Shown one piece after another: positions 42,894 through 51,622 of a stretch of DNA of 64,000 nt (its first letter is position 1; each line of letters opens with the position of its first letter). The notes under the pieces were generated by a model that ran no database searches, was not told where the DNA came from, and saw nothing but the letters and a program-made list of their open reading frames with translations. The position numbers and the translations under genes were made by a program. This stretch comes from CAVTGO01 sp963734275 (GTDB lineage Bacteria > Actinomycetota > UBA4738 > HRBIN12): NCBI GenBank assembly GCA_963734275.1, contig CAVTGO010000008.1, positions 36,743 through 100,742 on the forward strand, written 5' to 3'.

Positions 42894-44179
42894 ACGTCGA
42901 GGTCCTCCCGGTGCAGGGCCTGCCCGAGGTCCGTCCGGGGGACGACCTCGCCGCGCTGATGGCGCCGGCGCTCGAGCGGCTCGGCGCACGCGACGGTGAC
43001 GTGATCGCCGTCACCCAGAAGGTGGTGTCGAAGGCCGAGGGGCGGGTCGTGGCCGAGGAGGGAGAGAGCCGGACCGCATGGGTCGAGCGCGAGACGCGCC
43101 GCGTCGTCGCCCGCCGGGGCGACCTCGTGATCGCCGAGACGAGCCACGGCTTCGTGTGCGCGAACGCGGGGGTGGACGCCTCCAACGTCCAGGAGGGGTT
43201 CCTCACGCTGCTGCCCGAGGACCCTGACGCCTCGGCCGAGGCGATCCGCGAGCGTCTGCGCGAGCGCCTCGGCGCCGAGGTCGGGGTCGTCGTGACCGAC
43301 ACGTTCGGACGTCCGTGGCGGCGGGGCCTCGTGAACGTCGCCATCGGGTGCGCAGGCCTGCCGGCGCTCGTGGACCTGCGAGGGACCGTCGACCACCACG
43401 GGCGCGAGCTCGAGGCCACGGTGATCGCACTCGCCGACGAGGTCGCGGCCGCGAGCGGCTTGGTGATGACCAAGGCGTCGCGCGTCCCGGCGGCCGTGGT
43501 CCGCGGCGTCGCGGCCGAGGGGCCGCCGTCACCTGCCTCGGTCCTCGTCCGCCCTCCCGAGGAGGACCTGTTCCGCGAGTCGGCGCTGCTGTCGATCTCG
43601 GCGCGGCGGACAATCCGCTCCTTCGGCCCCGGCGAGGTCCCGCGAGAGGTCGTCGAGGGGGCGGTGCGCGCGGCGTGCACGGCGCCGGCCCCGCATCACA
43701 CCCGGCCGTGGACCTTCACGGCGCTGTGGTCGGCGCCGGCGAAGCGGCGGCTCCTCGGCGCGATCGCTGGGGCCTGGCGCGCGGACCTGCTCGGCGACGG
43801 GACCTCGCCGGAAACGATCGAACGCCGCCTGGCGCGCAGCGACGCGGTCCTCGGCGCGGCGCCGGTCCTGATCGTCCCGTGGGTGCGCTTCGAGGGCTCC
43901 CACCCCTACGCCGACGCCGAACGCGCCGACGCCGAGCGCGAGATGTTCCTGCTCTCAGGGGGGGCCGCGATCCAGAACCTGCTCCTCGCGCTCCACGCGC
44001 AGGGATACGCGGCCTGCTGGATCAGCTCGACGCTGTTCTGCCAGGAGGAGTCGCGCGCGGCGCTCGGGATGGGCGACGAGTGGCATGCTCTCGGGACCGT
44101 CGCCGCCGGCCCGATGCCGACGGGGGCCGCGTCCCCGCGACCCCCGCTCGACCTCGCAAGCCATCTCCGGGCCGAATGA
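42890..44179 (+). CDS. fbiB: Coenzyme F420:L-glutamate ligase FbiB (CofE plus nitroreductase domain)
   Basis: 429 residues from the GTG at 42890. The first 235 residues are the CofE ligase that adds glutamates to F420-0 (DVIAVTQKVVSKAEGRVV, VTDTFGRPWRRGLVNVAIGCAGLPALVDLRG). The C-terminal part from about 245 is an FMN-binding nitroreductase-like domain (RRTIRSFGPGEVPREVVEGAVRAACTAPAPHHTRPWTF, AAIQNLLLALHAQGYAACWISS). In mycobacteria this domain reduces dehydro-F420 and allows long polyglutamate tails. Its presence suggests the bacterial phosphoenolpyruvate route. Convergent with the purine permease gene, 18 bases away. Confidence 0.93.
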   Translation: MNVEVLPVQGLPEVRPGDDLAALMAPALERLGARDGDVIAVTQKVVSKAEGRVVAEEGESRTAWVERETRRVVARRGDLVIAETSHGFVCANAGVDASNVQEGFLTLLPEDPDASAEAIRERLRERLGAEVGVVVTDTFGRPWRRGLVNVAIGCAGLPALVDLRGTVDHHGRELEATVIALADEVAAASGLVMTKASRVPAAVVRGVAAEGPPSPASVLVRPPEEDLFRESALLSISARRTIRSFGPGEVPREVVEGAVRAACTAPAPHHTRPWTFTALWSAPAKRRLLGAIAGAWRADLLGDGTSPETIERRLARSDAVLGAAPVLIVPWVRFEGSHPYADAERADAEREMFLLSGGAAIQNLLLALHAQGYAACWISSTLFCQEESRAALGMGDEWHALGTVAAGPMPTGAASPRPPLDLASHLRAE

Positions 44180-44197
44180 TGGCCCGCGGTTCGTTCC

Positions 44198-45613
44198 TCA
44201 GATCACCCCGTGGACGAAGTACCAGGCGAAGATGCCGGCGACCACGTACAGGAGCGGGTGGACGTCCTTCCACTTCCCGCGCAGCACCGCGATCACGACG
44301 TACGACAGGAATCCCGCGCCGACGCCGTTCGTGATGCTGTACGTGAACGGCATGAGCAGGATCGTGAGCAGCGCCGGGATGCCGACCCCCGGATCGCTCC
44401 AGGCGATGTCCTTGACGATCCGCATCATGAAGTACCCGACGAGCACCAGCGCGGGCGCCGTCGCCTCGGGCGGGATCATGCCGGCGATCGGCGAGAAGAA
44501 CATGGCCAGCAGGAACAGCACCCCGACCGTGACGGCCGTCAGGCCGGTCCGGCCGCCCTCGGCGATGCCCGACGCGCTCTCGATGTAGGTCGTGTTCGAC
44601 GAGGACGACGTCGCGCCGCCCGCGGCCGCCGCCACCGAGTCCACGAGCAGAACCCGCTTGATGCCCGGGAGCCGGCCTTTGTCGTCGAGCAACCCGGCCT
44701 CGCCGCCCAGCCCGACCACGGTGCCCATCGTGTCGAAGAAGTCCGACAACATCACCGAGATGACCGCCGCGATCGCCGTCGCGGTGCCGAGGGCCGAGAA
44801 GAAGTCGAACGAGAAGTCCCCGACCAACCCGAAGTCCGGCGACGCCACGACGTCGTCCGGAAGCGCGGCGATCCCGTTGGGCCAGATCGCCAGGTCCTTG
44901 AGCTCGTTGATGATGACGGCCAGGACCGTCGACACGACGATCCCGATCAGCAGCGCGCCCTTGACACGCCGCGAGACGAGCGCGGCGCTGAGCGACAGGC
45001 CCACGACGAACACGGCGACCGGCCATGTGGTCAGCTCGGGCGCCAGGCTGAGCGGGGTCGGGCCCGTGTTCGTGACCACGCCGGCGTTCACGAGGCCGAT
45101 CAGCGTGATGAACGCCCCGATCCCGATCCCGATCGCGCGCTTCAGGTCCATCGGGATCGCGTTCATGATCATCTCGCGGACACCGGTGAGCACGAGCACC
45201 GTGATCAGCAGGCCCTCGACCACGATCACGCCCATCGCCTGCGGGTAGGTGAGCCCGTTCGTGGCGACCAAGGTGAACGCCACGAACGCGTTCAGGCCGA
45301 GCCCGGCCGCGAGCGCGAACGGGTAGTTCGCGACCACGCCCATGAGGATCGTCATCACGCCCGCCGTCAGGGCGGTGACGGTCAGCACCTGGGGGAACGC
45401 CAGTCCGAGCGGCTCGAGGTCCGGGATCCCGATGAACCCGAGGATCTGCGGGTTCACGAACAGGATGTAGGCCATGGTCAGCCACGTGGTGATGCCCGCC
45501 ATGATCTCCGTGCGGAAGGACGAGCCGCGCTCGCTGATGTGGAAGAACCGGTCGAGACCGGTGGGCGGCCCCTGATCCACGCGGACGACCCTCCCTACGT
45601 CGGTGTCGGTCAT
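44198..45613 (-). CDS. NCS2-family (AzgA-type) purine permease
   Basis: 471 residues from the ATG at 45613, behind GGGAGAGC. The beginning FFHISERGSSFRTEIMAGITTWLTMAYILFVNPQIL is the hallmark of AzgA-like adenine/guanine/hypoxanthine proton symporters. About 13 membrane helices follow, with GLGLNAFVAFTLV, VMLSDFFDTMGTVVGLGGEAGLLD and SSSSNTTYIESASGIAEGGRTGLTAV, in which the charged Asp and Glu residues lie in the substrate site. It probably imports purine bases for salvage. The PNP at 29 kb would handle the matching nucleosides. Confidence 0.9.
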   Translation of the reverse strand: MTDTDVGRVVRVDQGPPTGLDRFFHISERGSSFRTEIMAGITTWLTMAYILFVNPQILGFIGIPDLEPLGLAFPQVLTVTALTAGVMTILMGVVANYPFALAAGLGLNAFVAFTLVATNGLTYPQAMGVIVVEGLLITVLVLTGVREMIMNAIPMDLKRAIGIGIGAFITLIGLVNAGVVTNTGPTPLSLAPELTTWPVAVFVVGLSLSAALVSRRVKGALLIGIVVSTVLAVIINELKDLAIWPNGIAALPDDVVASPDFGLVGDFSFDFFSALGTATAIAAVISVMLSDFFDTMGTVVGLGGEAGLLDDKGRLPGIKRVLLVDSVAAAAGGATSSSSNTTYIESASGIAEGGRTGLTAVTVGVLFLLAMFFSPIAGMIPPEATAPALVLVGYFMMRIVKDIAWSDPGVGIPALLTILLMPFTYSITNGVGAGFLSYVVIAVLRGKWKDVHPLLYVVAGIFAWYFVHGVI

Positions 45614-45792
45614 ACGCTCTCCCTTCCGGGACCGCGAGCAGGTCCCGTGCGCGGAACGGGGAAGGCGCCGCGAAGCATAGGGATAGGGTGCGCTCGCCCG
45701 CAAGCCCGATATCCTGGGGGTTCGCCCGGCCCCCGGCCGGGCGTCGATCGGATGCCCGCGGAAACCTCCGACGAGGAACGAGGACGAACGGC

Positions 45793-46539
45793 ATGGCGAA
45801 CCGGCAGAGCGGCGCCCGCGCGACCCGCGACGAGCGCCGCGACCAGGCCCGGCGCGAGCGCGCCGAACTCCAGCGCAAGGTCGCGAAGGCCCGGCGGAAC
45901 CGCCGGATGGTCATCGTGGTCTCGGTGGCCCTGGCCGCCGGCGTCGGCGCCTACGCCCTCACGCGCCCGCAGACGGCCGCGGCCGACCCGCAGGCGCTGC
46001 TGGCCTCGGCGGCGGAGGAGACTCGCGCCGCCGGGTGCGGCGAGGTGGAGAACGTCGGCCCGTACCAGCCCGAGTCCAGCGACCGGGCCCATGTGAACAC
46101 CGACCAGGCACCACCGCTGTCCACCTATCCGTCGGTGCCGCCGGCCTCGGGCCCGCACAATCACATCACGTTCGGCCGGGGCGTCTACACGACGCCGCCA
46201 CCGATCGACCGCGTCGGGCACTCGCTCGAGCACGGGGCGGTGGTCGTCTGGTACGCGCCCGACGCCGCCGGACCCGAGCTCGACCGCGTCATGGAGTTCT
46301 ACGATCGCGACGAGGTGGGATCCCGCGTCATCGTGGCGCCGTACGACTACCCGGACCAGGGCGCCTCGGGACTGCTCCCGGCCGGCGTCGACATGGCCCT
46401 GGTGGCGTGGCACACGGTGCAGACCTGCCAGCAGGTGAACCTCGCGGCGGCGTTCGACTTCTCCAGCCAGTACGCCGCGCCCACGTTCGGCGAGCGCCAG
46501 TACCTCGGCGATGCCCCCGAGGCCGGCGCGGCCTTCTGA
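45793..46539 (+). CDS. DUF3105 family membrane-anchored protein (first copy)
   Basis: 248 residues. A highly basic cytosolic start (RDERRDQARRERAELQRKVAKARRNRR) precedes one membrane helix (MVIVVSVALAAGVGAYAL). The outer domain has the DUF3105 marks: AGCGEVENVGPYQPESSDRAHV, PPASGPHNHITFGRGVY, VGHSLEHGAVVVWYAP, and a late cysteine (VQTCQQVNLA). The histidines of HNH and HSLEHG are candidates for metal ligands. Function of the family is unknown. It is followed after 16 bases by a related-looking topology gene and then a second DUF3105 gene, so the three form one operon. Confidence 0.8.
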   Translation: MANRQSGARATRDERRDQARRERAELQRKVAKARRNRRMVIVVSVALAAGVGAYALTRPQTAAADPQALLASAAEETRAAGCGEVENVGPYQPESSDRAHVNTDQAPPLSTYPSVPPASGPHNHITFGRGVYTTPPPIDRVGHSLEHGAVVVWYAPDAAGPELDRVMEFYDRDEVGSRVIVAPYDYPDQGASGLLPAGVDMALVAWHTVQTCQQVNLAAAFDFSSQYAAPTFGERQYLGDAPEAGAAF

Positions 46540-46555
46540 TCACGGAGGACCCACG

Positions 46556-47380
46556 ATGCCCAAGAAGCGACGCAAGCCCCGCAACCGGCCGCGAACCCCG
46601 CCCCAGGGCGGCACCAGGACCGCGGAACGGCCGAAGCCGGACGGCGGGGCGAGGGCGAAGGCGCCGGACACCGACGCGCCCGAGCGGAGGCCGCCGGCTC
46701 GCGAGGGCCGGCCGCCGCAGCGCCCGCGCTCGGAGAAGAAGGATCTCGCGCGCCACCAGCGCGAGCTCGTTCGCAAGCAGATCGCGCGCCAGCGTCGCAC
46801 CCGTCAGGCGATCAGGGTCGCGGCCATCGCCGCGGTCGTGGCGGTCGGCGTCTACTTCTTCACCCGCCCCGACGCGACCCGCCCGGCCGGGCCGCTCCCC
46901 GGTGAGCTCGCCACCCAGGTCCCGTGGCCCGCGAACTCCGACCAGGCGATCGAGCGCGCGGACCTGATCGGCCTGCCGGCCGAGGGGACCACCCAGCACA
47001 CGCATACGAACCTCCAGGTCTTCGTGAACGGCGTGATCCAGCCGATCCCGGCCAGCATCGGGTTCTCTGGCGACGTCGCGTCGCTGCACACGCACGAACA
47101 GGACCCGTCGCTCATGCACGTGGAGTCCCAGACCGTGCGCGACTTCACGCTCGGCGAGTTCTTCGACGTCTGGGGCGTGCGCCTGACCCCGAGCTGCGTG
47201 GGCGCCTACTGCAACGACGACGAGGCCCGGCTGCGGGTGTTCGTGAACGGCGTGGAGATCACGGGGAGCCCACGCGACGTGCTGCTCGAGGACCTCGACG
47301 TCATCGTCGTCACGTACGGGAGCGAGGACCAGCTCCCCGACCCCATCCCGGCGACCCACGACTTCAGCGGGATCCCGTAA
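46556..47380 (+). CDS. Membrane-anchored protein with His-rich HTHTN motif
   Basis: 274 residues from the ATG at 46556 behind GGAGG. A very basic, Pro-rich 80-residue cytosolic tail is followed by one membrane helix (AIRVAAIAAVVAVGVYFFT). The outer domain has TTQHTHTNLQVFVNGVIQPIP, SLHTHEQDPSLMHVES and SCVGAYCNDDEARLRVFVNGVEITG. The six histidines and two cysteines suggest a copper- or other metal-binding site. VFVNG occurs twice, so the domain may be an internal duplication. I do not recognise a named family. It is flanked on both sides by DUF3105 genes with the same topology. Confidence 0.7.
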   Translation: MPKKRRKPRNRPRTPPQGGTRTAERPKPDGGARAKAPDTDAPERRPPAREGRPPQRPRSEKKDLARHQRELVRKQIARQRRTRQAIRVAAIAAVVAVGVYFFTRPDATRPAGPLPGELATQVPWPANSDQAIERADLIGLPAEGTTQHTHTNLQVFVNGVIQPIPASIGFSGDVASLHTHEQDPSLMHVESQTVRDFTLGEFFDVWGVRLTPSCVGAYCNDDEARLRVFVNGVEITGSPRDVLLEDLDVIVVTYGSEDQLPDPIPATHDFSGIP

Positions 47381-47392
47381 GAGGTTCACGAG

Positions 47393-48109
47393 GTGGCCAA
47401 GCGCCGGAAGCGCAAGCCGCCGGCACGGCGACCTCCCGCCGGACCGAAGCCGGCCGCGCGAGGACGGGCGCGCGACGCCGAGCCCGAACCCAGGGGGCGG
47501 CGCTCGCTCGCGGTCCGGGGCGCGATCCTCGTCGTCGTGGCCGTGCTCGGATACGTGCTGCTCGTACGGGCGCGAGGCCCGGGCGAGATCCCGGCCGAGG
47601 CCATCGCCGCGGCGCAGGCGGCCGGGTGCGACGACCTCGAGCGACCCGTGGAGCCCGAGCCGAGCCGGACGCACCTCGGGACCGGCGAGGCCTTCACGTA
47701 CGAGGATCCTCCCGCCGCGGCCGGGCCGCACGCCTCGTCGCCGCTGCCCCCCGACCCGCACGTCCACGCCGAACCCGTCCCCGAGATCAGTGCGGTCCAC
47801 AACCTGGAGCACGCGTACGTGCTGATCTATCACCGACCCTCGGCCGAGGGCGGCCCCTCCGCCGAGACGCTCGCCGCGCTCGAGGACCTCGCGAACGGAC
47901 TCGACCGGGTGATCATGGCGCCATACCCGGACCTTCCCGAGGGGCGCGGACTCGCGCTCCTCGCGTGGAACATCCGGTGGATGTGTCCGTCCTCGGTGAC
48001 GCCCGATCAGGCGGTGGCGATCGCGAGCGGGTTCATCGACGCCTTCGCGGGGACCACGGTCGCACCCGAGGCGCCGCGCGGGCTCCTCGGCCCGCTCCTC
48101 CAGCGCTGA
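47393..48109 (+). CDS. DUF3105 family membrane-anchored protein (second copy)
   Basis: 238 residues from the GTG at 47393, behind GAGG. Again a basic Pro/Arg-rich cytosolic tail, then a membrane helix (GAILVVVAVLGYVLLVRA), then a DUF3105 domain: AGCDDLERPVEPEPSRTHL, PPAAAGPHASSPLPPDPHVHAE, AVHNLEHAYVLIYHRPS, RWMCPSSVTP. Compared with the first copy the HNLEH motif and the two cysteines are kept. The two are diverged paralogues rather than recent duplicates. It ends three bases before the convergent SpoIID/LytB gene. Confidence 0.8.
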   Translation: MAKRRKRKPPARRPPAGPKPAARGRARDAEPEPRGRRSLAVRGAILVVVAVLGYVLLVRARGPGEIPAEAIAAAQAAGCDDLERPVEPEPSRTHLGTGEAFTYEDPPAAAGPHASSPLPPDPHVHAEPVPEISAVHNLEHAYVLIYHRPSAEGGPSAETLAALEDLANGLDRVIMAPYPDLPEGRGLALLAWNIRWMCPSSVTPDQAVAIASGFIDAFAGTTVAPEAPRGLLGPLLQR

Positions 48110-48112
48110 GGA

Positions 48113-49636
48113 TCAGTCGACGCGGCATGAGCCGCCCGGCACGCACGTGATCGCGCCGTGCTCGAAGCTCGCGCGCAGGTTGCCGTTGTCCAGCCTGCGG
48201 ACGTCCGACGTGGGGAAGCCGAGCTTGCCGGCCGGCCCGCCCTCGTCGAGGTAGGCATCCAGCACCGCGCCGTCCAGCTGATGGGCTCCCGTCGCGTCGC
48301 TGCGGTAGATCGTGGCCTCCTCGAACCTCTGGCGCTCTCCCCCGGCGACCTGGACCTGCGCCGAGAGCGGCAGCCCGGCCGAGCAGCTCCGCTCGTCGTA
48401 CCTCGCGCGGATGTCCCCGGTCACCTGCCGGTTGCGATTGATCCACACGCGGTCGTCGCGCAGGCCGAGGGACGAGCGCAGGGTCGCGCCGCTGATCGAG
48501 GTCGTCCCGCTCTGTCCCCTCACGGTCACGGTGAGGATCCGGCCGGAGACGCCCCGCACGGGGTCCACGAACCCCGTCACGGTCCCGATACCGAGGCCGA
48601 GCTCCGAGGTCACGTGGCCGGCCGTGAACGTGACGTCCCAGATGGCGCTCGGGTTGGCGGCGGTGTAGTCGCCGGGATCGCACACGCCGCGGAGGTAGCC
48701 GATCGGCGAGCCCCCCCACACGTCCTCGTTGTTCTCGGTGTGCCCGCCCGAGGACGACATGTAGAACGCCTGGATCGTCTGCCCAGCGTCCCGCACGACG
48801 CGGTTGTCGGTCTGGTCGACCGAGCTCACCCACCGGTCGCCGTCGAGAGCGGCTTCCTTGTCCCAGCCCGCGTAGACCTGGTCGAACGTGGTGGCGTACA
48901 GCGCGCAGTCGCAGACGGGACGGTGCTGGCCCGCCGCGGCCTTCGTGAACGCGTACGAACGCGCCGCGATCGCCTGCGCCTTCAGCGCGGACATCGGCCA
49001 GCTGCTCGGGACCTCGCCGAGCCCGTACAGGTACTCCTCGGCGTCCACGACGGCGATCAGGCGCATCTCGCAACCGGCGGCGCCGCACTCGTAGAGCCCG
49101 AACTCGACGTCGCCGCGTCCGTACGTGTGGGACGCCTCGGGGATCCGAACGCGTGCGCCCTGGGGCTCGTACACGGCGAAGATCGGCGTGTTCGTCCCGC
49201 CGACGCTGTCCACGGTGTCACCCGCCTGGTTCACGATGCGGTAGCGCGTGTCCGCGACGCGCACGCGCCAGGTCTCGCCCTCCGGGATCGTCGCGACGAC
49301 GTTGCCGTCCCTCGGGTCACCGACCCGGATCTCGACGTCGCCGGCCTCCGCCTGCAGGCGGACTGCGTCCTGCCCTTGGATCAGCCCGACCCGGAGCGTT
49401 CTCGGCGGGTCCTCCGCCGCTCCCACCCGCGTCCCCGAGTAGTAGAGCGAGAGGATCCGCGACGGGCTCCAGCCCCGCTGGGCCAGACCATACGCCCCCC
49501 ACTGCGACATCCCGAGCCCATGCCCGAAGCCCGAGCCGAACATGCGGAACTCCTTGTCGGCAGGCCCGGCGAGGACCGGCGCGCCGCCGACGAGGAGGAA
49601 GACGAGGAGGGGAACGACGATGAGGGTTCGGCGCAT
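48113..49636 (-). CDS. Secreted SpoIID/LytB-domain protein with C-terminal LGFP repeat
   Basis: 507 residues with a signal peptide (LIVVPLLVFLLVGGAPVLAG). The SpoIID core spans about residues 30-360: RMFGSGFGHGLGMSQWGAYGLAQRGWSP, RLIAVVDAEEYLYGLGEVPSSWPMSALKAQAIAARSYAF, and AFYMSSSGGHTENNEDVWGG. SpoIID of spore formers is a lytic transglycosylase, and the active Glu is in the VDAEEYLYG stretch. The last 70 residues hold an LGFP repeat (PAGKLGFPTSDVRRLDNG), a wall-binding element of actinobacteria. It is thus a candidate peptidoglycan remodelling enzyme and not a sporulation gene. Confidence 0.88.
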   Translation of the reverse strand: MRRTLIVVPLLVFLLVGGAPVLAGPADKEFRMFGSGFGHGLGMSQWGAYGLAQRGWSPSRILSLYYSGTRVGAAEDPPRTLRVGLIQGQDAVRLQAEAGDVEIRVGDPRDGNVVATIPEGETWRVRVADTRYRIVNQAGDTVDSVGGTNTPIFAVYEPQGARVRIPEASHTYGRGDVEFGLYECGAAGCEMRLIAVVDAEEYLYGLGEVPSSWPMSALKAQAIAARSYAFTKAAAGQHRPVCDCALYATTFDQVYAGWDKEAALDGDRWVSSVDQTDNRVVRDAGQTIQAFYMSSSGGHTENNEDVWGGSPIGYLRGVCDPGDYTAANPSAIWDVTFTAGHVTSELGLGIGTVTGFVDPVRGVSGRILTVTVRGQSGTTSISGATLRSSLGLRDDRVWINRNRQVTGDIRARYDERSCSAGLPLSAQVQVAGGERQRFEEATIYRSDATGAHQLDGAVLDAYLDEGGPAGKLGFPTSDVRRLDNGNLRASFEHGAITCVPGGSCRVD

Positions 49637-49716
49637 ATCGGTGGGTTGTGGTGCGTTGCGGTGCGGTTAGCGGACGGCTGCCGACGCTATCACATCGGTC
49701 TCGAGAGCCCGGAGGT

Positions 49717-50739
49717 TCATGCGGAGGAGACGGTCTCACCAGCGGAGATGCGCCCACCGTCGAGCGACACGCCCGCCTCGATGGCCGCCCCCTCCCCGAG
49801 GACCGAGTCCGTCACCCTGGCGCCCGGGCGCACGAGCGACTTCGGCCCGAGGACCGACCGCTCGACGGAGGCGCCGTCCTCGATCGCCACGGTGTCCAGG
49901 AGCACCGAGTCGTGGACGGTCGCGGCCCCGACCGCCGACCTCGGACCGACCACCACGTGACCCGTCAATCGGGCGGACGGGTCCACGCGCGCGCCGGGCG
50001 CCAGGTACGGGTTCGGGTACGCGGGCTCGCCCCGCACGCGGCCCTCGAGCAGGTCGACGTGTGCCTGCAGGTACTTCTCGGGCGTGCCGATGTCCAGCCA
50101 GTAGGCGTCGGAGAGGTAGCCGTAGACCGGCCGACCCTCGGCGATCAGCGCCGGGAAGATGTCCCGCTCGATCGAGACGGCGCCGGCGTTCGCCCACGCG
50201 CTCAGCGGCTCGGGGTCGAGGACGTAGGTGCCTGCGTTGATGTCGCCGGGCACGAGCTCCTGGGGCTTCTCGCGGAACTCGAGCACGCGTCCGTCGGTCT
50301 CGGTGGCGACCAGGCCGAACGGGCGAGCGTCGTCGACATGCGTGAGCGCGATCGTGGCGATCGCGCCGCGCTCGCGATGCATCCGAACCATCGTCGTGAG
50401 GTCCAGGTCGGTGAGGATGTCGCCGTTCAGCGCGAGGAGCGGCTCGGCGGTGTCGAGCACGCCGAGCGCGTTCACGACCGCCCCGCCGGTGCCGAGCGGC
50501 TCGGTCTCGGTGATCCACGTGATCGCCGGGTCGCCTCCCCGGGAGGCGATGAACGCGCGGAACGTCTCCTCGAGGTACGAGCTGGACAGGACGACCTCGT
50601 GGACGTCGTGGCGGGCGAGGTGGTCCAGCACGTGATCGAGGCTCGGCCGGTCCATGAGCGGCAGGAGCGGCTTCGGGATCGTCTCGGTGAGCGGACGCAG
50701 GCGCGTGCCCTCGCCACCGACGAGGACGACCGCCTTCAT
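49717..50739 (-). CDS. Sugar-1-phosphate nucleotidyltransferase (mannose-1-P guanylyltransferase-like)
   Basis: 340 residues. The Rossmann-like catalytic domain opens with MKAVVLVGGEGTRLRPLTETIPKPLLPL, the triphosphate-binding signature. It continues with TEPLGTGGAVVNAL, LALNGDILTDLDL, FREKPQEL, and WLDIGTPEKYLQAH. The C-terminal third is a left-handed beta-helix (DPSARLTGHVVVGPRSAVGAATVHDSVLL). The length and this architecture fit the GDP-mannose pyrophosphorylase/RmlA2 group. In Mycobacterium the corresponding gene lies between fbiB and the rhamnosyltransferase wbbL, as here. Guanylyl versus thymidylyl specificity cannot be told by eye. Confidence 0.88.
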   Translation of the reverse strand: MKAVVLVGGEGTRLRPLTETIPKPLLPLMDRPSLDHVLDHLARHDVHEVVLSSSYLEETFRAFIASRGGDPAITWITETEPLGTGGAVVNALGVLDTAEPLLALNGDILTDLDLTTMVRMHRERGAIATIALTHVDDARPFGLVATETDGRVLEFREKPQELVPGDINAGTYVLDPEPLSAWANAGAVSIERDIFPALIAEGRPVYGYLSDAYWLDIGTPEKYLQAHVDLLEGRVRGEPAYPNPYLAPGARVDPSARLTGHVVVGPRSAVGAATVHDSVLLDTVAIEDGASVERSVLGPKSLVRPGARVTDSVLGEGAAIEAGVSLDGGRISAGETVSSA

Positions 50740-50764
50740 CGAGCGCCCCCGGGCGCGACCGCCG

Positions 50765-51622
50765 TCACCCGGACCTCAGCCGGTCGCGGAGCGAGACCAG
50801 CTCGGCGCGCGCACGCAGCGCCAGCCGCGCGAACGGCAGCGTGAGGCGCCACCACCCGTGCGCGCGATGCTTGCGGTAGTACCGGTAGATGCTGTCCGAG
50901 TGCAGTACGTGCATCCGCCGGGACCGGCCGGTGGACACGCCTCCCTCGTGGAGGATCTCGAGCTCGGGGGTGTAGAGGACCTTCCAGCCGGCACCGCGCA
51001 GCCGCGTGCAGAGGTCGAGCTCCTCGCCGTAGAGGAAGAAGTCCTCGTCGAACCGCCCGACCTGCTCGAACGCGCTGCGGCGCACCAGCATGGCGGCGCC
51101 GCTCACCCAGTCCACCTCACGCTCGCTCAGCCGGTCCCAGTCCGCCAGCTTGTACGCGCGGCTGTACGGGTTGTCCGGCTTGACGAGCCCGAGGAACGCG
51201 TGGCCGACCGCCTGGCCGACCGTCGGGAACACCCGGCCGCTCTCGTACATCGAGCCGTCGGCGTTGCGCACCACCGGGCCGAGGAGCGCCACCTCGTCCC
51301 GCTCCTGCCCCACCTTCACGAACGCCGCGAGATCGCCCGCCCAGGCCTCGGCGTCGGGGTTGAGGAACAGGATCCACGGCGCTGCTGTCTGGGCGGCTCC
51401 CTGGTTCCAGGCGGCCGAGAGACCGCGGTTCGAGGGGTTCTCGATCAGCCGCGTCGACGGATGTGCGCTCGCGGCGGCCCGGGCGCTGCCGTCTGCGGAC
51501 GCGTTGTCCACGACGAGGACGTCGAGGGCGAGACCGCCGGCGTGCTCGAGGACCGAGCCGACGCAGCGAGTGAGGTAGGCGCCGGCGTTGTAGTCGACGA
51601 TCACGACGGCCAGGTCGGCCAT
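50765..51622 (-). CDS. GT2 glycosyltransferase, rhamnosyltransferase (WbbL)-like
   Basis: 285 residues from the ATG at 51622. GT-A fold: LAVVIVDYNAGAYLTRCVGSV, VLVVDNASADGSARAA, LIENPSNRGLSAAWNQG, WILFLNPDAEA (metal-binding DXE/DXD position), WVSGAAMLVRRSAFEQVGRFDEDFFLYGEELDLCTRL. WbbL of mycobacteria adds rhamnose to decaprenyl-PP-GlcNAc, the linker of arabinogalactan. Position next to the nucleotidyltransferase supports a similar early role in a wall polysaccharide. Its start overlaps the stop of the SMR-like gene by one base, so they are coupled. Confidence 0.87.
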   Translation of the reverse strand: MADLAVVIVDYNAGAYLTRCVGSVLEHAGGLALDVLVVDNASADGSARAAASAHPSTRLIENPSNRGLSAAWNQGAAQTAAPWILFLNPDAEAWAGDLAAFVKVGQERDEVALLGPVVRNADGSMYESGRVFPTVGQAVGHAFLGLVKPDNPYSRAYKLADWDRLSEREVDWVSGAAMLVRRSAFEQVGRFDEDFFLYGEELDLCTRLRGAGWKVLYTPELEILHEGGVSTGRSRRMHVLHSDSIYRYYRKHRAHGWWRLTLPFARLALRARAELVSLRDRLRSG

